Of a DNA stretch of 64,000 nt, positions 49,098 through 58,401 are shown in pieces. The position numbers and the translations under genes were made by a program. The number at the start of each line of letters is the position of its first letter. The first letter of the stretch is position 1. The stretch comes from Streptomyces albiflavescens (lineage in GTDB: Bacteria; Actinomycetota; Actinomycetes; Streptomycetales; Streptomycetaceae), in NCBI RefSeq assembly GCF_014645835.1, contig NZ_BMMM01000006.1, positions 62,001 to 126,000 on the forward strand. Reading direction: 5' to 3'. The notes below the pieces were generated by a model that made no database searches, had not been told where the DNA came from, and saw only the letters and a program-made list of their open reading frames with translations.

Positions 49098-50924
49098 ATG
49101 GGGCACTACAAGTCGAATCTCCGCGACATCGAGTTCAACCTCTTCGAGGTGCTCGGGCGCGACAAGCTGTACGGCACCGGCCCGTTCGCGGAGATGGACA
49201 CGGACACCGCCAAGAGCATCCTCGAGGAGCTGACGCGCCTCTCGGAGAACGAGCTGGCCGAATCCTTCGCGGACGCCGACCGCAACCCGCCGGTCTTCGA
49301 CCCGGAGACCAACACGGCGCCCGTGCCCGAGTCCTTCAAGAAGAGCTACAAGGCCTTCATGGACTCCGAGTACTGGCGCCTCGGCCTGCCCGAGGAGATC
49401 GGCGGCACCACCTCGCCCCGCTCCCTGATCTGGGCCTACGCGGAGCTCGTGCTCGGCGCCAACCCGGCGGTCTGGATGTACTCCTCCGGCCCGGCCTTCG
49501 CGGGCATCCTCTACGAGGAGGGCAACGAGGTCCAGAAGCACATCGCGAAGATCGCCGTCGAGAAGCAGTGGGGCTCCACCATGGTGCTCACCGAGCCGGA
49601 CGCCGGCTCGGACGTGGGCGCGGGCCGCACCAAGGCCGTCCAGCAGGAGGACGGCTCCTGGCACATCGAGGGCGTGAAGCGCTTCATCACGTCCGGCGAG
49701 CACGACATGGAGGAGAACATCCTCCACTACGTCCTCGCCCGCCCCGAGGGCCACGGCCCCGGCACCAAGGGCCTGTCCCTCTTCCTCGTCCCGAAGTACG
49801 AGTTCGACTTCGAGACCGGCGAGCTGGGCGAGCGCAACGGCGTCTACGCGACGAACGTCGAGCACAAGATGGGCCTCAAGGCCTCCAACACGTGCGAGAT
49901 GACCTTCGGCGACCGTCACCCCGCCAAGGGCTGGCTGATCGGCGACAAGCACGAGGGCATCCGCCAGATGTTCCGCATCATCGAGTTCGCCCGCATGATG
50001 GTCGGCACGAAGGCGATCTCCACGCTCTCGACGGGCTACCTGAACGCCCTGGAGTACGCCAAGGAGCGCGTCCAGGGCCCTGACCTGGCGAACTTCATGG
50101 ACAAGACCGCGCCCAAGGTCACCATCACGCACCACCCGGACGTGCGCCGCTCGCTGATGACGCAGAAGGCGTACGCCGAGGGCATGCGCGCCCTGGTGCT
50201 GCACACCGCCGCGATCCAGGACGAGATCCAGGTCAAGGAGGCCGCCGGCGAGGACGCCGCCGCCCTTGAGGCCCTCAACGACCTGCTCCTGCCGATCGTG
50301 AAGGGCTACGGCTCCGAGAAGGGCTACGAGCAGCTCGCGCAGTCCCTGCAGACCTTCGGCGGCTCCGGCTTCCTGCAGGAGTACCCGATCGAGCAGTACA
50401 TCCGCGACGCCAAGATCGACACCCTGTACGAGGGCACGACGGCGATCCAGGGCCAGGACTTCTTCTTCCGGAAGATCGTCCGCAACCAGGGCGCGGCGCT
50501 GAACTCCCTCGCCGAGGACATCAAGAAGTTCCTGGCGCTCGGCACCGGCGGCGAGGAGCTCTCCGCCGCCCGTGAGCAGCTCGCCAAGGCGGCCGTCGAG
50601 CTGGAGGCCATCGTCGGCCTGATGCTCACCGACCTCGCGGCCACCGAGCAGGACGTCAAGAACATCTACAAGGTGGGCCTGAACACGACCCGCCTGCTGA
50701 TGGCCTCCGGCGACGTGGTCGTCGGCTACCTGCTGCTGCGCGGTGCCGCCGTGGCCGCCGAGAAGCTGGAGACCGCCTCCGCCAAGGACAAGCCCTTCTA
50801 CACCGGCAAGATCGCGGCCGCGAAGTTCTTCGCCGTGAACGTCCTGCCGGGCGTCACCGGCGCCCGCAAGCTCGCCGAGGCCGTGGAGCTGGACCTGATG
50901 GAGCTGGACGAGGCGGCGTTCTAG
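49098..50924 (+). CDS. acyl-CoA dehydrogenase
   Basis: 608-aa FAD enzyme of fatty-acid beta-oxidation, of the long form with an extra C-terminal domain. Visible blocks: [20 protein letters not shown] (FAD site), [40 protein letters not shown] and the catalytic-loop region [20 protein letters not shown] followed by [19 protein letters not shown] lies 9 bases before ATG 49098. A TACTGACGGGTA palindrome in the promoter may bind a TetR-like fatty-acid repressor. A 51062-51095 terminator follows. Confidence 0.93.
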   Translation: MGHYKSNLRDIEFNLFEVLGRDKLYGTGPFAEMDTDTAKSILEELTRLSENELAESFADADRNPPVFDPETNTAPVPESFKKSYKAFMDSEYWRLGLPEEIGGTTSPRSLIWAYAELVLGANPAVWMYSSGPAFAGILYEEGNEVQKHIAKIAVEKQWGSTMVLTEPDAGSDVGAGRTKAVQQEDGSWHIEGVKRFITSGEHDMEENILHYVLARPEGHGPGTKGLSLFLVPKYEFDFETGELGERNGVYATNVEHKMGLKASNTCEMTFGDRHPAKGWLIGDKHEGIRQMFRIIEFARMMVGTKAISTLSTGYLNALEYAKERVQGPDLANFMDKTAPKVTITHHPDVRRSLMTQKAYAEGMRALVLHTAAIQDEIQVKEAAGEDAAALEALNDLLLPIVKGYGSEKGYEQLAQSLQTFGGSGFLQEYPIEQYIRDAKIDTLYEGTTAIQGQDFFFRKIVRNQGAALNSLAEDIKKFLALGTGGEELSAAREQLAKAAVELEAIVGLMLTDLAATEQDVKNIYKVGLNTTRLLMASGDVVVGYLLLRGAAVAAEKLETASAKDKPFYTGKIAAAKFFAVNVLPGVTGARKLAEAVELDLMELDEAAF

Positions 50925-51061
50925 GCCCGTACCAGCCGCGGGCGTGCACGTCGGTCCTGCCCGGTGCGCGCCCGCCGTGATCCCCCACCCGGGGTCGGGT
51001 CGGGCGGCAACCGGACCCTGTCCGTCCAGTCAGCCGCCCAACCTTCCACATCCCTCTTACG

Positions 51062-51095
51062 AAGGCCCGCTCCCATCCTTGGGGAGCGGGCCTTT
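51062..51095. terminator. terminator after the acyl-CoA dehydrogenase gene
   Basis: AAGGCCCGCTCCC pairs with GGGAGCGGGCCTT around a short loop, followed by TTTGGG. Confidence 0.85.
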
Positions 51096-51104
51096 GGGCG
51101 TCGT

Positions 51105-51110
51105 TAAGGT
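51105..51110 (+). promoter_or_regulatory. -10 element, leaderless M18 gene
   Basis: TAAGGT followed by 6 bases and ATG 51117. Confidence 0.55.
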
Positions 51111-51116
51111 GAACCC

Positions 51117-52412
51117 ATGAGTGCACCCTCTCGCTTCGACCGCGGCCACACCGACGACCTCATGTCCTTCCTGGCGGCGAGCCCGACGCCGTACCACGCG
51201 GTGGCGAACGCCGCCGAGCGGCTGGAGAAGGCCGGATTCCGTCAGGTCGCCGAGACCGACGCGTGGGAGGGCACCAGCGGCGGAAAGTATGTGCTGCGCG
51301 GTGGCGCGATCGTCGCCTGGTACGTGCCGGAGGGCACCGATCCGCACACCCCGTTCCGGATCGTGGGCGCACACACCGACTCCCCGAACCTGCGGGTCAA
51401 GCCGCTGCCGGACAGCGGCGCGCACGGCTGGCGGCAGGTGGCCGTCGAGATCTACGGCGGACCGCTGCTGAACTCCTGGCTGGACCGCGACCTGGGCCTC
51501 GCCGGACGCCTGTCGCTGCGGGACGGCTCGACCCGCCTGGTGAACATCGACCGTCCCCTGCTGCGCGTGCCCCAACTCGCCGTCCACCTGGACCGCTCCG
51601 TCAGCACCGAGGGGCTCAAGCTCGACAAGCAGCGCCATCTGCAGCCCATCTGGGGCCTCGGCGACCCCCGCGAGGGCGACCTGATCGCCTTCCTGGAGGA
51701 GGAGCTGGGGCTGGCCGCGGGCGAGGTCACCGGCTGGGACCTGATGACCCACTCCGTCGAGCGGCCCTCCTACCTGGGCCGCGACAAGGAGCTGGTGGCG
51801 GGCCCGCGCATGGACAACCTGCTCTCCCTGCACGCGGGCACGGCGGCACTGGTCGCGGTGGCGGCGGGCGACTCCGGGCTCCCGTACATCCCCGTACTCG
51901 CGGGCTTCGACCACGAGGAGAACGGCTCGCAGAGCGACACCGGCGCCGACGGGCCGCTGCTCGGCAGCGTGCTGGAGCGTTCGGTGTTCGCGCGCGGCGG
52001 CTCGTACGAAGACCGGGCGCGCGCCTTCGCGGGCACCGTGTGTCTGTCCTCCGACACCGGCCACGCCGTCCACCCCAACTACGCCGAGCGGCACGACCCG
52101 ACGCACCACCCGCGCGCCAACGGCGGCCCCATCCTCAAGGTGAACGTCAACAACCGCTACGCCACGGACGGTTCCGGCCGCGCCATCTTCGCCGCCGCCT
52201 GCGAGAAGGCCGACGTGCCCTTCCAGTCCTTCGTCTCCAACAACTCGATGCCCTGCGGCACCACCATCGGCCCCATCACCGCGGCCCGGCACGGCATCAA
52301 GACCGTCGACATCGGCGTGGCCATCCTCTCCATGCACAGCGTCCGCGAACTCTGCGGCGCCGACGACCCGTTCCTGCTGGCCAACGCCCTGGTGGCGTTT
52401 CTGGAGGGATAG
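51117..52412 (+). CDS. M18-family aspartyl/aminopeptidase
   Basis: 431-aa dodecamer-forming metallo-aminopeptidase. Zinc and catalytic blocks: FRIVGAHTDSPNLRVKPLPD (His), FDHEENGSQSDTGADGPLL (Glu pair) and CLSSDTGHAVHPNYAERHDP (Asp/His), with the C-terminal KTVDIGVAILSMHSVRELCG carrying the last His. The family removes acidic N-terminal residues from peptides. Start ATG 51117 is set by a TAAGGT box. It is followed 100 bp later by the DUF6458 gene on the same strand. Confidence 0.93.
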   Translation: MSAPSRFDRGHTDDLMSFLAASPTPYHAVANAAERLEKAGFRQVAETDAWEGTSGGKYVLRGGAIVAWYVPEGTDPHTPFRIVGAHTDSPNLRVKPLPDSGAHGWRQVAVEIYGGPLLNSWLDRDLGLAGRLSLRDGSTRLVNIDRPLLRVPQLAVHLDRSVSTEGLKLDKQRHLQPIWGLGDPREGDLIAFLEEELGLAAGEVTGWDLMTHSVERPSYLGRDKELVAGPRMDNLLSLHAGTAALVAVAAGDSGLPYIPVLAGFDHEENGSQSDTGADGPLLGSVLERSVFARGGSYEDRARAFAGTVCLSSDTGHAVHPNYAERHDPTHHPRANGGPILKVNVNNRYATDGSGRAIFAAACEKADVPFQSFVSNNSMPCGTTIGPITAARHGIKTVDIGVAILSMHSVRELCGADDPFLLANALVAFLEG

Positions 52413-52512
52413 TCCTCCGCCGTTCCCCGACAGCGAACTCCGCATGGCCCGCGGGGTCGCGGGTACTCGGCTCCCGCCCGGAACACCTGAACCGGGCAGG
52501 GAGGCGAGACTC

Positions 52513-52758
52513 ATGGGCCTGGGCGGATGCATCATCCTGATCGCCGTGGGAGCGATCCTCGCGTTCGCGACCGACTGGAACATGCAGGGAGTCAACCTCG
52601 ACCTGGTCGGGGTCATCTTCATGATCGTCGGACTGATCGGCGTGGCGACGTTCAGCAGCATCGCCCGGCGCAGGCGGGTGATCGTGCCGCCGGCCACCCC
52701 GGTGGTCGAGGAAGAACGACACCACCGGGGCGGCTACAGCGACGGGTACGGCGTGTAG
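52513..52758 (+). CDS. DUF6458-family small membrane protein
   Basis: 81 aa with two membrane helices: GGCIILIAVGAILAFATDW and GVIFMIVGLIGVATFSSI. It matches the small DUF6458 proteins that are near universal in streptomycetes; the function is unknown. GGAGG precedes ATG 52513 by 8 bases. It is convergent with the thioredoxin-NHL gene, with 21 bp between the stops. Confidence 0.85.
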   Translation: MGLGGCIILIAVGAILAFATDWNMQGVNLDLVGVIFMIVGLIGVATFSSIARRRRVIVPPATPVVEEERHHRGGYSDGYGV

Positions 52759-52779
52759 GTCCTCACGCCCGGCCGTACG

Positions 52780-54705
52780 TCAGTCGTCCATGCCCGCGAG
52801 GACGAGCGGCAGCCGGTCCGCGCCGCCCCGGGTGAGACGGACCGGTACACCCCAGTCCTGCTGGTGGACGTGGCAGGCCGGGTACTCGTTGGAACCCGCG
52901 GCGGAGCCGCTATGGGATGCAGTGTCGTCGCAGGACGCGGCCATCGCGGAGACGTGCAGAACCCCTTCGGTGACGGCCGGGTTCAGCTCCAGGGTGCGGG
53001 AGAGATCGGTTCCCGCCCCCTCGCCCTCGAGCAGCAGCTCGGGCGGGGTCGAGGAGACGAGGAGCCGGGTGGAGGGGCCGATGGGGGTCCCCCCTGCTCG
53101 AGCGGAGTCGAGAGCTTGGGGGAGGGTGTCCAGCTTCTGGCCCGCCGGAGCCTGGAAGATCACGTCCAACCGCAAGCTGCCCGGGGCGACTTCGGTGGCC
53201 GCGCGCTGCGTGCGGTGGGCGACCGAATCGACCCGTACGGCCTCCTCGGGGAGCCGCAGCCGGGTCAGCCGGTGGCGGGCGGACTCGACGACCACGATGT
53301 CGTCATCGACGAGCACCGCGTCGCTCGGCTCCCGCAAGTCCGTGGCCAAAGTGGACACTTCGCCGGTCACCGGGTCATAGCGGCGCAGTGCGTGGTTGTA
53401 CGTGTCGCTCACCGCCACCGAGCCGTCCGGAAGCGCGGTGACGCCCAACGGGTGCTGGAACAGTGCCTGTTCGGCCGCACCGTCGCGGTGCCCGAAGTCG
53501 AAGAGTCCCGTGCCGACGGCGGTGTGCACGGCGCCGTCGAGGTCGACCCAGCGCAGCGCGGACGTCTCGGAGTCGGCGAGCCAGAGCCGGTCGGCGGTGG
53601 CGGCGAGCCCCGACGGCTGCGCGAACCAGGCCTCGGTCCCCGGCCCGTCGACGAGCCCCTCGTTGGTCGTGCCGGCGGCGACACCGACGGTCCCTCCCCC
53701 AGAGCCGAAAGCCTGGGAGGTACCCCCAGCCGGGTCGTACGCCCACAGCTGGTGCACCCCGGCCATGGCGATCCACACGCGCCCGTCGAACACAGCCACA
53801 TCCCAGGGCGAGGACAGATCGACCTCGCGGGCGGGCCCGGACGTCGGCGAGCCCTGCCACCACTGGCGGCCCGTCCCCGCGAGGGTCGTGACCTCCCCGG
53901 TCGCGAGATCGAGGCGGCGCAGGGCGTGGTTCACGGTGTCGGCGACGACCACGGCGCCGTCGTCCAGCAGCGCCAGCCCCTGCGGCTCGCTGAACCCTGC
54001 CACCTCGGCCGCGCCGTCCGCGAAGCCCCGTACGCCGGATCCGATCCGCCGTACGACGGTCTCCCCGTCGGCCTCCAGCTCCACCAGCTGATGCCGGGTC
54101 GTGTCGCTGACCAGCAGGTGCCCGCTCGGCAGGGCGAGCGCCTTACCGGGGAAGCGGAGCGCCGTGGGCTCGGGCTCCGGCGCGACGTACGGTCCGTCGC
54201 CGCGCCGCAGGGTGCCCTTCGCCGCGTGCTCGGCCGCCAGCTCCTCCACGAGCCGGGCGATCGCGTGCGCGTGCCCCTCACCGGCATGCTGTGCGACGAC
54301 GTACCCCTCGGGGTCGATCACGACGAGCGTCGGCCAGGCGCGCACGGCGTACTGCTTCCACGTCGCGAGTTCGGGGTCGTCGAGAACCGGGTGCTCCACC
54401 CCGTACCGTTCGACCGCGTCGACGACCGCCTGATGCTCTGCCTCGTGCACGAACTTCGGCGAGTGCACCCCGATGATCACCACCGTGTCCCGGTGCTTCT
54501 CCTCCAGCTCCCGCAGCTCGTCGAGGACGTGCAGACAGTTGATGCAGCAGAACGTCCAAAAATCCAAGATCAATATGCGACCTCGGAAGTCGGCGAGCTT
54601 GAGATCCTTCCCGCCGGTGTTGATCCACCCTCCCTTGCCGATCAGCTCGGGGGCGCGGACACGGGCGCGTCGTCGGGGCGCGGGGGCCGGGGCGGAGTCG
54701 TTCAT
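52780..54705 (-). CDS. thioredoxin-like protein with C-terminal NHL beta-propeller
   Basis: 641 aa, similar in layout to NHLRC2-like proteins. Residues about 25-150 form an alkyl-hydroperoxide-reductase/thioredoxin-type fold with the redox pair in WTFCCINCLHVLDELRELEE. Residues about 180-560 are NHL propeller blades (GLALLDDGAVVVADTVNHAL, GVTALPDGSVAVSDTYNHAL). It has no signal peptide. Two regions of the gene carry in-frame copies of a REP-like repeat (53082-53125 and 53693-53728), encoding ALDSARAGGTPIG and DPAGGTSQAFGSGGGT. These may have been inserted after the protein evolved. The function is probably redox-linked but is not established. Confidence 0.85.
   Translation of the reverse strand: MNDSAPAPAPRRRARVRAPELIGKGGWINTGGKDLKLADFRGRILILDFWTFCCINCLHVLDELRELEEKHRDTVVIIGVHSPKFVHEAEHQAVVDAVERYGVEHPVLDDPELATWKQYAVRAWPTLVVIDPEGYVVAQHAGEGHAHAIARLVEELAAEHAAKGTLRRGDGPYVAPEPEPTALRFPGKALALPSGHLLVSDTTRHQLVELEADGETVVRRIGSGVRGFADGAAEVAGFSEPQGLALLDDGAVVVADTVNHALRRLDLATGEVTTLAGTGRQWWQGSPTSGPAREVDLSSPWDVAVFDGRVWIAMAGVHQLWAYDPAGGTSQAFGSGGGTVGVAAGTTNEGLVDGPGTEAWFAQPSGLAATADRLWLADSETSALRWVDLDGAVHTAVGTGLFDFGHRDGAAEQALFQHPLGVTALPDGSVAVSDTYNHALRRYDPVTGEVSTLATDLREPSDAVLVDDDIVVVESARHRLTRLRLPEEAVRVDSVAHRTQRAATEVAPGSLRLDVIFQAPAGQKLDTLPQALDSARAGGTPIGPSTRLLVSSTPPELLLEGEGAGTDLSRTLELNPAVTEGVLHVSAMAASCDDTASHSGSAAGSNEYPACHVHQQDWGVPVRLTRGGADRLPLVLAGMDD
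53082..53125. repeat. REP-like unit, copy B (in frame in the thioredoxin-NHL gene)
   Basis: TGGGGGTCCCCCC at the left, TTGGGGGAGG at the right, with a CTCGAGCGGAGTCGAG core. Reads through as coding sequence without a frameshift. Confidence 0.75.
53693..53728. repeat. REP-like unit, copy C (in frame, inverted)
   Basis: Reverse orientation relative to copies A and B: CCTCCCCCAGAGCCGAAAGC to GGTACCCCCA. In frame with the same gene as copy B. Confidence 0.7.
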
Positions 54706-54737
54706 GGAACAAGGGTGCCACCGCGGGCCACGTCGCC

Positions 54738-54776
54738 CGCCGCGAGGCATCGCCGCGAGGCATCGCCGCGAGGCAT
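54738..54776. repeat. three tandem 13-bp repeats
   Basis: CGCCGCGAGGCAT repeated three times (54738, 54751, 54764), in the gap between the thioredoxin-NHL and RDSxM genes. Confidence 0.8.
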
Positions 54777-54883
54777 CGCCGCGGCGGTCACTGTGCGTGC
54801 CCGTCAGCCCACCGGATGCGCACGGCTCGTGGCGGAGGGATGCTCTAGGCATGCAGGGGGGCCACTGCGAAGGAGCAGTTTCC

Positions 54884-55126
54884 ATGGCACGCAAGCCCAA
54901 GAACCCCGGTATGCGCGACTCCGAGATGCGCCGCGACTCCGGCATGCCCGACTCCCGGATGCGCGACTCCGGCATGAGCGACGCCGTCGCGCGGGACCGC
55001 GGCGACAAGCGGATGCGGGACGACGACAGGCGCGACTCGGACATGCGTGACTCCGACATACGCGACCGCGCCATCGGCGACGACCACGCCGAGGACGAGG
55101 ACGACATGCGGCGGGAGGGCTTCTAG
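54884..55126 (+). CDS. 80-aa disordered protein made of RDSxM repeats
   Basis: Highly charged, predicted fully disordered. It is built of about ten hexamer-like units R-D-S-(D/E/G)-M (NPGMRDSEMRRDSGMPDSRM, then MRDSGM, DSDMRDSDIRDR). The tail is acidic (DDHAEDEDDMRREGF). AAGGAG precedes ATG 54884 by 8-10 bases. Codon use is biased like its neighbours, so it is probably translated. There is no family I know by function. It could be a coil that forms condensates, a phosphorylation substrate (many Ser) or a stress-linked chaperone-like tail; all are inference. Confidence 0.7.
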   Translation: MARKPKNPGMRDSEMRRDSGMPDSRMRDSGMSDAVARDRGDKRMRDDDRRDSDMRDSDIRDRAIGDDHAEDEDDMRREGF

Positions 55127-55143
55127 CCGCCGAGCCGGAACGC

Positions 55144-55181
55144 GTCGAGTCCCCCGCCGCCACGGCAGCGGGGGACTCGAC
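55144..55181. terminator. terminator between the RDSxM and cupin genes
   Basis: Perfect 14-bp arms GTCGAGTCCCCCGC and complement with a 10-base loop, serving both convergent genes. Confidence 0.85.
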
Positions 55182-55192
55182 CGCGTCGGCTC

Positions 55193-55639
55193 TCAGGCCA
55201 GCGCGCGCCCCGTCGTCGCGTCCACGTGGTCGGGCACCTCGTCGTGGCGGTCGCCGACCGTGAGAGTGCCCGTGGGTTCGAACATCAGGATCGCGGCGCC
55301 GGCCGGGGCGTACGGCTTGTGCTCGGTGCCGCGCGGGACGGTGAAGACCGAGCCCTTGGGGAGTACGACTGAGCGCTCGCCGTCCGGCTCGCGCAGCGCG
55401 ATGGTCAGCTCGCCCTCCAGGACCAGGAAGAACTCGTCCGTGTGATCGTGGACGTGCCAGACGTGTTCGCCTTCGACCTTGGCGATGCGTACGTCGTAGT
55501 CGTTGACGGCGGTGACGATGCGGGGGCTCCACAGGTCGGTGAAGGAGGCCAGGGCGGCGGGGAGGGAGACGGGTTCGCCGCGCGGGGCGGATTCGCTGAT
55601 CGGCTCGGGTTCGCTGCTCGGCTCGGGTTCGCTGCTCAT
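55193..55639 (-). CDS. cupin-domain protein
   Basis: 148 aa. An acidic leader (EPEPSSEPEPISE) precedes a single cupin: WHVHDHTDEFFLVLEGELTI with metal-binding His/Glu and GSVFTVPRGTEHKPYAPAGA. It is of the small DUF/ChrR-type cupin group. The start ATG 55639 is 52 bp from the divergent GlxA-type gene at 55692, so the two may share a control region. Confidence 0.85.
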   Translation of the reverse strand: MSSEPEPSSEPEPISESAPRGEPVSLPAALASFTDLWSPRIVTAVNDYDVRIAKVEGEHVWHVHDHTDEFFLVLEGELTIALREPDGERSVVLPKGSVFTVPRGTEHKPYAPAGAAILMFEPTGTLTVGDRHDEVPDHVDATTGRALA

Positions 55640-55691
55640 GAGGCAATCCTCCGCGGTGGCCGGACGTCGCCGCGAGTGCTAGAAATCGCGT

Positions 55692-56819
55692 ATGCCGCAA
55701 GGATCCTCTCAGGACCCGACCGAAGAGGCCGCTCAGCCGTCGCCGAAAGACCTCGCTCGGCCGTCACCGAAAGGTGCCGCTCAGCCGTCACCGGACGGTC
55801 CGGCTCAGCCGTCACCGAAAGACCTCGCTCAGCCGTCACCGAAAGGTGCCGCTCACCGCGTCGTCCTTGTCGTCGACGAGAACTCGAATCCCTTCGAGAT
55901 GAGCTGCGCCATTGAGATCTTCGGGCTGCGCAGGCCCGAACTCGGGCGGGAGCTCTACGACTTCCGGCTGTGCGCCGCCGAGCCGCACACCCGGATGCGG
56001 GACGGGTTCTTCACGCTCACCGATGTCGCCGGGCTCGACGCGGCCGAGAGCGCGGACACGCTGATCGTGCCGAACCGGCCCGACACCGACGCCCCGCGCT
56101 CCTCCGAGGTGCTGGGCACCGTACGCCGAGCGCACGAGCGGGGCGCCCGGCTCATCGGCTTCTGCTCCGGCGCGTTCACGATCGCGGAGGCCGGACTGCT
56201 GGACGGGCGGCCGGCAGCCTGCCACTGGATGTGGGCGGAGTCCTTCCGGGCGCGGTTTCCGCGAGTGCGCCTGGAGCCGGACGTCCTCTTCGTCGACGAC
56301 GGGGACATCCTCACCGCGTCCGGCAGCGCGTCCGCGCTGGACCTCGGGCTGCATGTCGTACGGCGCGACCACGGCGCGGAGATCGCCAACGCGGTGTCCC
56401 GCCGACTGGTCTTCGCCGCGCATCGCGACGGCGGTCAGCGCCAGTTCGTCGAGCGGCCCGTGCCCGACGTACCGGACGAGTCCCTCGCACCCCTGCTGGC
56501 CTGGGCGCAGGAGCGGCTCGGCGAACCGCTGACGGTCGCGGACCTGGCGACGCGGGCGGCGGTCAGCCCGGCGACGCTGCACCGGCGCTTCCGTGCCCAG
56601 CTGGGGACGACCCCACTCGCGTGGCTCACCGGCGAGCGGGTCGCACTCGCCTGCCGGCTCATCGAGCGCGGGGAGGGACGGCTGGACGTGGTGGCGGAAC
56701 GCAGCGGTCTCGGGACCGCGGCGAACCTGCGGGCGCGGCTGCGCCACGCGACCGGACTCAGCCCGTCGGCCTACCGGCGGCGTTTCGGACCGCCCACCGG
56801 GGAACCGGTGATGGCATGA
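55692..56819 (+). CDS. GlxA-type AraC regulator with DJ-1-like domain and N-terminal octapeptide repeats
   Basis: 375 aa. Residues about 14-53 are five tandem 8-residue units of the form AQPSPK(D/G)x. The DJ-1/PfpI-like ligand domain follows (VVLVVDENSNPFEMSCAIEI, GFCSGAFTIAEAGLL with the nucleophile-elbow Cys), then an AraC helix-turn-helix pair (LTVADLATRAAVSPATLHRR, DVVAERSGLGTAANLRARLR). These regulators sense unknown metabolites. No ribosome-binding site is obvious at ATG 55692. The stop overlaps the next gene by 4 bp. Confidence 0.87.
   Translation: MPQGSSQDPTEEAAQPSPKDLARPSPKGAAQPSPDGPAQPSPKDLAQPSPKGAAHRVVLVVDENSNPFEMSCAIEIFGLRRPELGRELYDFRLCAAEPHTRMRDGFFTLTDVAGLDAAESADTLIVPNRPDTDAPRSSEVLGTVRRAHERGARLIGFCSGAFTIAEAGLLDGRPAACHWMWAESFRARFPRVRLEPDVLFVDDGDILTASGSASALDLGLHVVRRDHGAEIANAVSRRLVFAAHRDGGQRQFVERPVPDVPDESLAPLLAWAQERLGEPLTVADLATRAAVSPATLHRRFRAQLGTTPLAWLTGERVALACRLIERGEGRLDVVAERSGLGTAANLRARLRHATGLSPSAYRRRFGPPTGEPVMA
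55731..55850 (+). repeat. five tandem 24-bp repeats inside the GlxA gene
   Basis: Units start at 55731, 55755, 55779, 55803 and 55827, each beginning GCTC(A/G)GCCGTC(A/G)CCG. They encode the octapeptide array and keep frame. Confidence 0.92.
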
Positions 56820-57313
56820 GATACCTCGTACGCGACCGGATCCTCGGCTTCGGTGAGGACTACTGGATCGAGGACGACCGCGGCAACAAGGTCTTCCTCG
56901 TCGACGGCAAGGCCATGCGGCTGCGGGACACCTTCGAGCTGAAGGACACCCGCGGGCGGGTCCTGATCGACATCCACCAGAAGATGTTCGCCCTGCGCGA
57001 CACGATGATCATCGAGCGGGACGGCGATCCCCTGGCGACCATCAAGCGCAAACGCCTGTCCCTGCTCCGCAACCACTACCGCGTGTCCCTCGTCGACGGG
57101 ACGGAACTCGACGTCAGCGGCAAGATCCTCGACCGCGAGTTCGCCATCGACTACGACAACGAACTCCTCGCCCAGATCTCCCGCCGCTGGCTCCACGTCC
57201 GTGAGACGTACGGGGTCGACGTCGTACGGGACGACGCGGACTCGGCACTCCTGATCGCGATCGCGGTGTGCGTCATCCATCTGGCAGAGAGGGAAAGGGG
57301 TGAGGACGACTGA
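56816..57313 (+). CDS. LURP-one-related protein
   Basis: 165 aa single-domain protein of the LURP-one-related/Tubby-like beta-barrel family: RDRILGFGEDYWIEDDRGNK, KLKDTFELKD-type and VSGKILDREFAIDYDNELLA. These are small soluble barrels seen in plants and bacteria; phospholipid-scramblase-like binding is suggested in the literature. Its ATG overlaps the GlxA stop by 4 bp, so the regulator and this gene form an operon. Confidence 0.85.
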   Translation: MRYLVRDRILGFGEDYWIEDDRGNKVFLVDGKAMRLRDTFELKDTRGRVLIDIHQKMFALRDTMIIERDGDPLATIKRKRLSLLRNHYRVSLVDGTELDVSGKILDREFAIDYDNELLAQISRRWLHVRETYGVDVVRDDADSALLIAIAVCVIHLAERERGEDD

Positions 57314-57428
57314 CTCGGCTGCGGGCCGTCGTGCCGCTGGGGCGGCACCCGTCCCCAGGAGAGCGGCACCCTGTCGGCGCCGGCGCGCACCCACCCCGAG
57401 CTCAGCCCCGCCGCAGGGTGCCGGACCC

Positions 57429-58247
57429 TCAGCGGCGCGGCGCCTCAAGCCCCAGCAGCCGGTCCTTCAGTGCCGGGAACTGCTCACGCGTGGCCGCGAC
57501 CTTCGCGGGGTCGAAGTCCACCACGAGGATCTCCTCACCCGCCCCCGCCTCCGCGAGAACCTCGCCCCAGGGGTCGACCACGATGGAGTGCCCTGCCTGG
57601 GGAACCCCCGCGTGCGTACCGGCCGTCCCGCACGCGAGCACATACGCCTGATTCTCGACAGCCCGCGCCTGCGCGAGCAGCGTCCAGTGGGAGCGCCGCC
57701 GCTCGGGCCATCCGGCCGGGATGACCAGCGTCTCGGCGCCCGCGTCGACGAGCCCCCGAAAGAGCTCGGGGAAGCGGAGGTCGTAGCACGTGGCGACCCC
57801 GACCACCGTCTCCGGCAGCCGCACCGTCACCAACTCGGCCCCCGCCCCCATCAGCACGGCCTCGCCCTTGTCGAAGCCGAACCGGTGGATCTTCCGATAG
57901 GCGGCGGCGAGTTCACCGGAGGGTGAGAAGACGAGAGAGGTGTTGTACAGGGGCCCGTCGCCCGCGGCGGAGCCGCTGTCGGATGCCGCCCGCTCGGGAA
58001 TCGAGCCCGCGTGCAGCCACACCCCCGCGTCGCTCGCCGCCTTGGCCATCACCTCGTACGTGGGCCCCTCCAGCGGCTCGGCCTCCGCCGCGAACTCCTC
58101 GTACGCGAACGCCCCGGTCGTCCACAGCTCGGGCAGCACCACGAGATCGGAACCGGCTTGTTCTCGTACGAGAGCCGCCACACGACGCCGGCGCGCATCG
58201 ACCGTTTCGGCATCGTTTACATCGATCTGGAGGAGAGAGGCGCGCAC
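57429..58247 (-). CDS. nitrilase-superfamily carbon-nitrogen hydrolase
   Basis: 272 aa. The catalytic triad is Glu in VVLPELWTTGAF, Lys in YRKIHRFGFDKG and Cys in VGVATCYDLRFPELFR. It fits branch 10/omega-amidase-type carbon-nitrogen hydrolases that remove ammonia from alpha-keto amides. GTG 58247 is chosen (AGGACGG at 7 bases); upstream extension to 58418 is not supported. A Ser/Gly/Ala insert (SIPERAASDSGSAAG) lies near residue 115. Confidence 0.87.
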   Translation of the reverse strand: MRASLLQIDVNDAETVDARRRRVAALVREQAGSDLVVLPELWTTGAFAYEEFAAEAEPLEGPTYEVMAKAASDAGVWLHAGSIPERAASDSGSAAGDGPLYNTSLVFSPSGELAAAYRKIHRFGFDKGEAVLMGAGAELVTVRLPETVVGVATCYDLRFPELFRGLVDAGAETLVIPAGWPERRRSHWTLLAQARAVENQAYVLACGTAGTHAGVPQAGHSIVVDPWGEVLAEAGAGEEILVVDFDPAKVAATREQFPALKDRLLGLEAPRR

Positions 58248-58401
58248 AGTACCACCGTCCTGGCATTCGAGCCGTCGATACGGGCCTACGATCGTCACAC
58301 GAAAGCACTGCCGGGGTGCCTCACAGCAGCGTAACTTAGCGTCCCAAGACACCCGCTGCCTGTGCACTGCCCGCGCCCAACCGCCCGAGGGGTCCCGTTC
58401 C

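Noticed and set aside
55731-55850. CRISPR-like array
   Set aside because: 24-bp units are contiguous and in frame within a coding gene.
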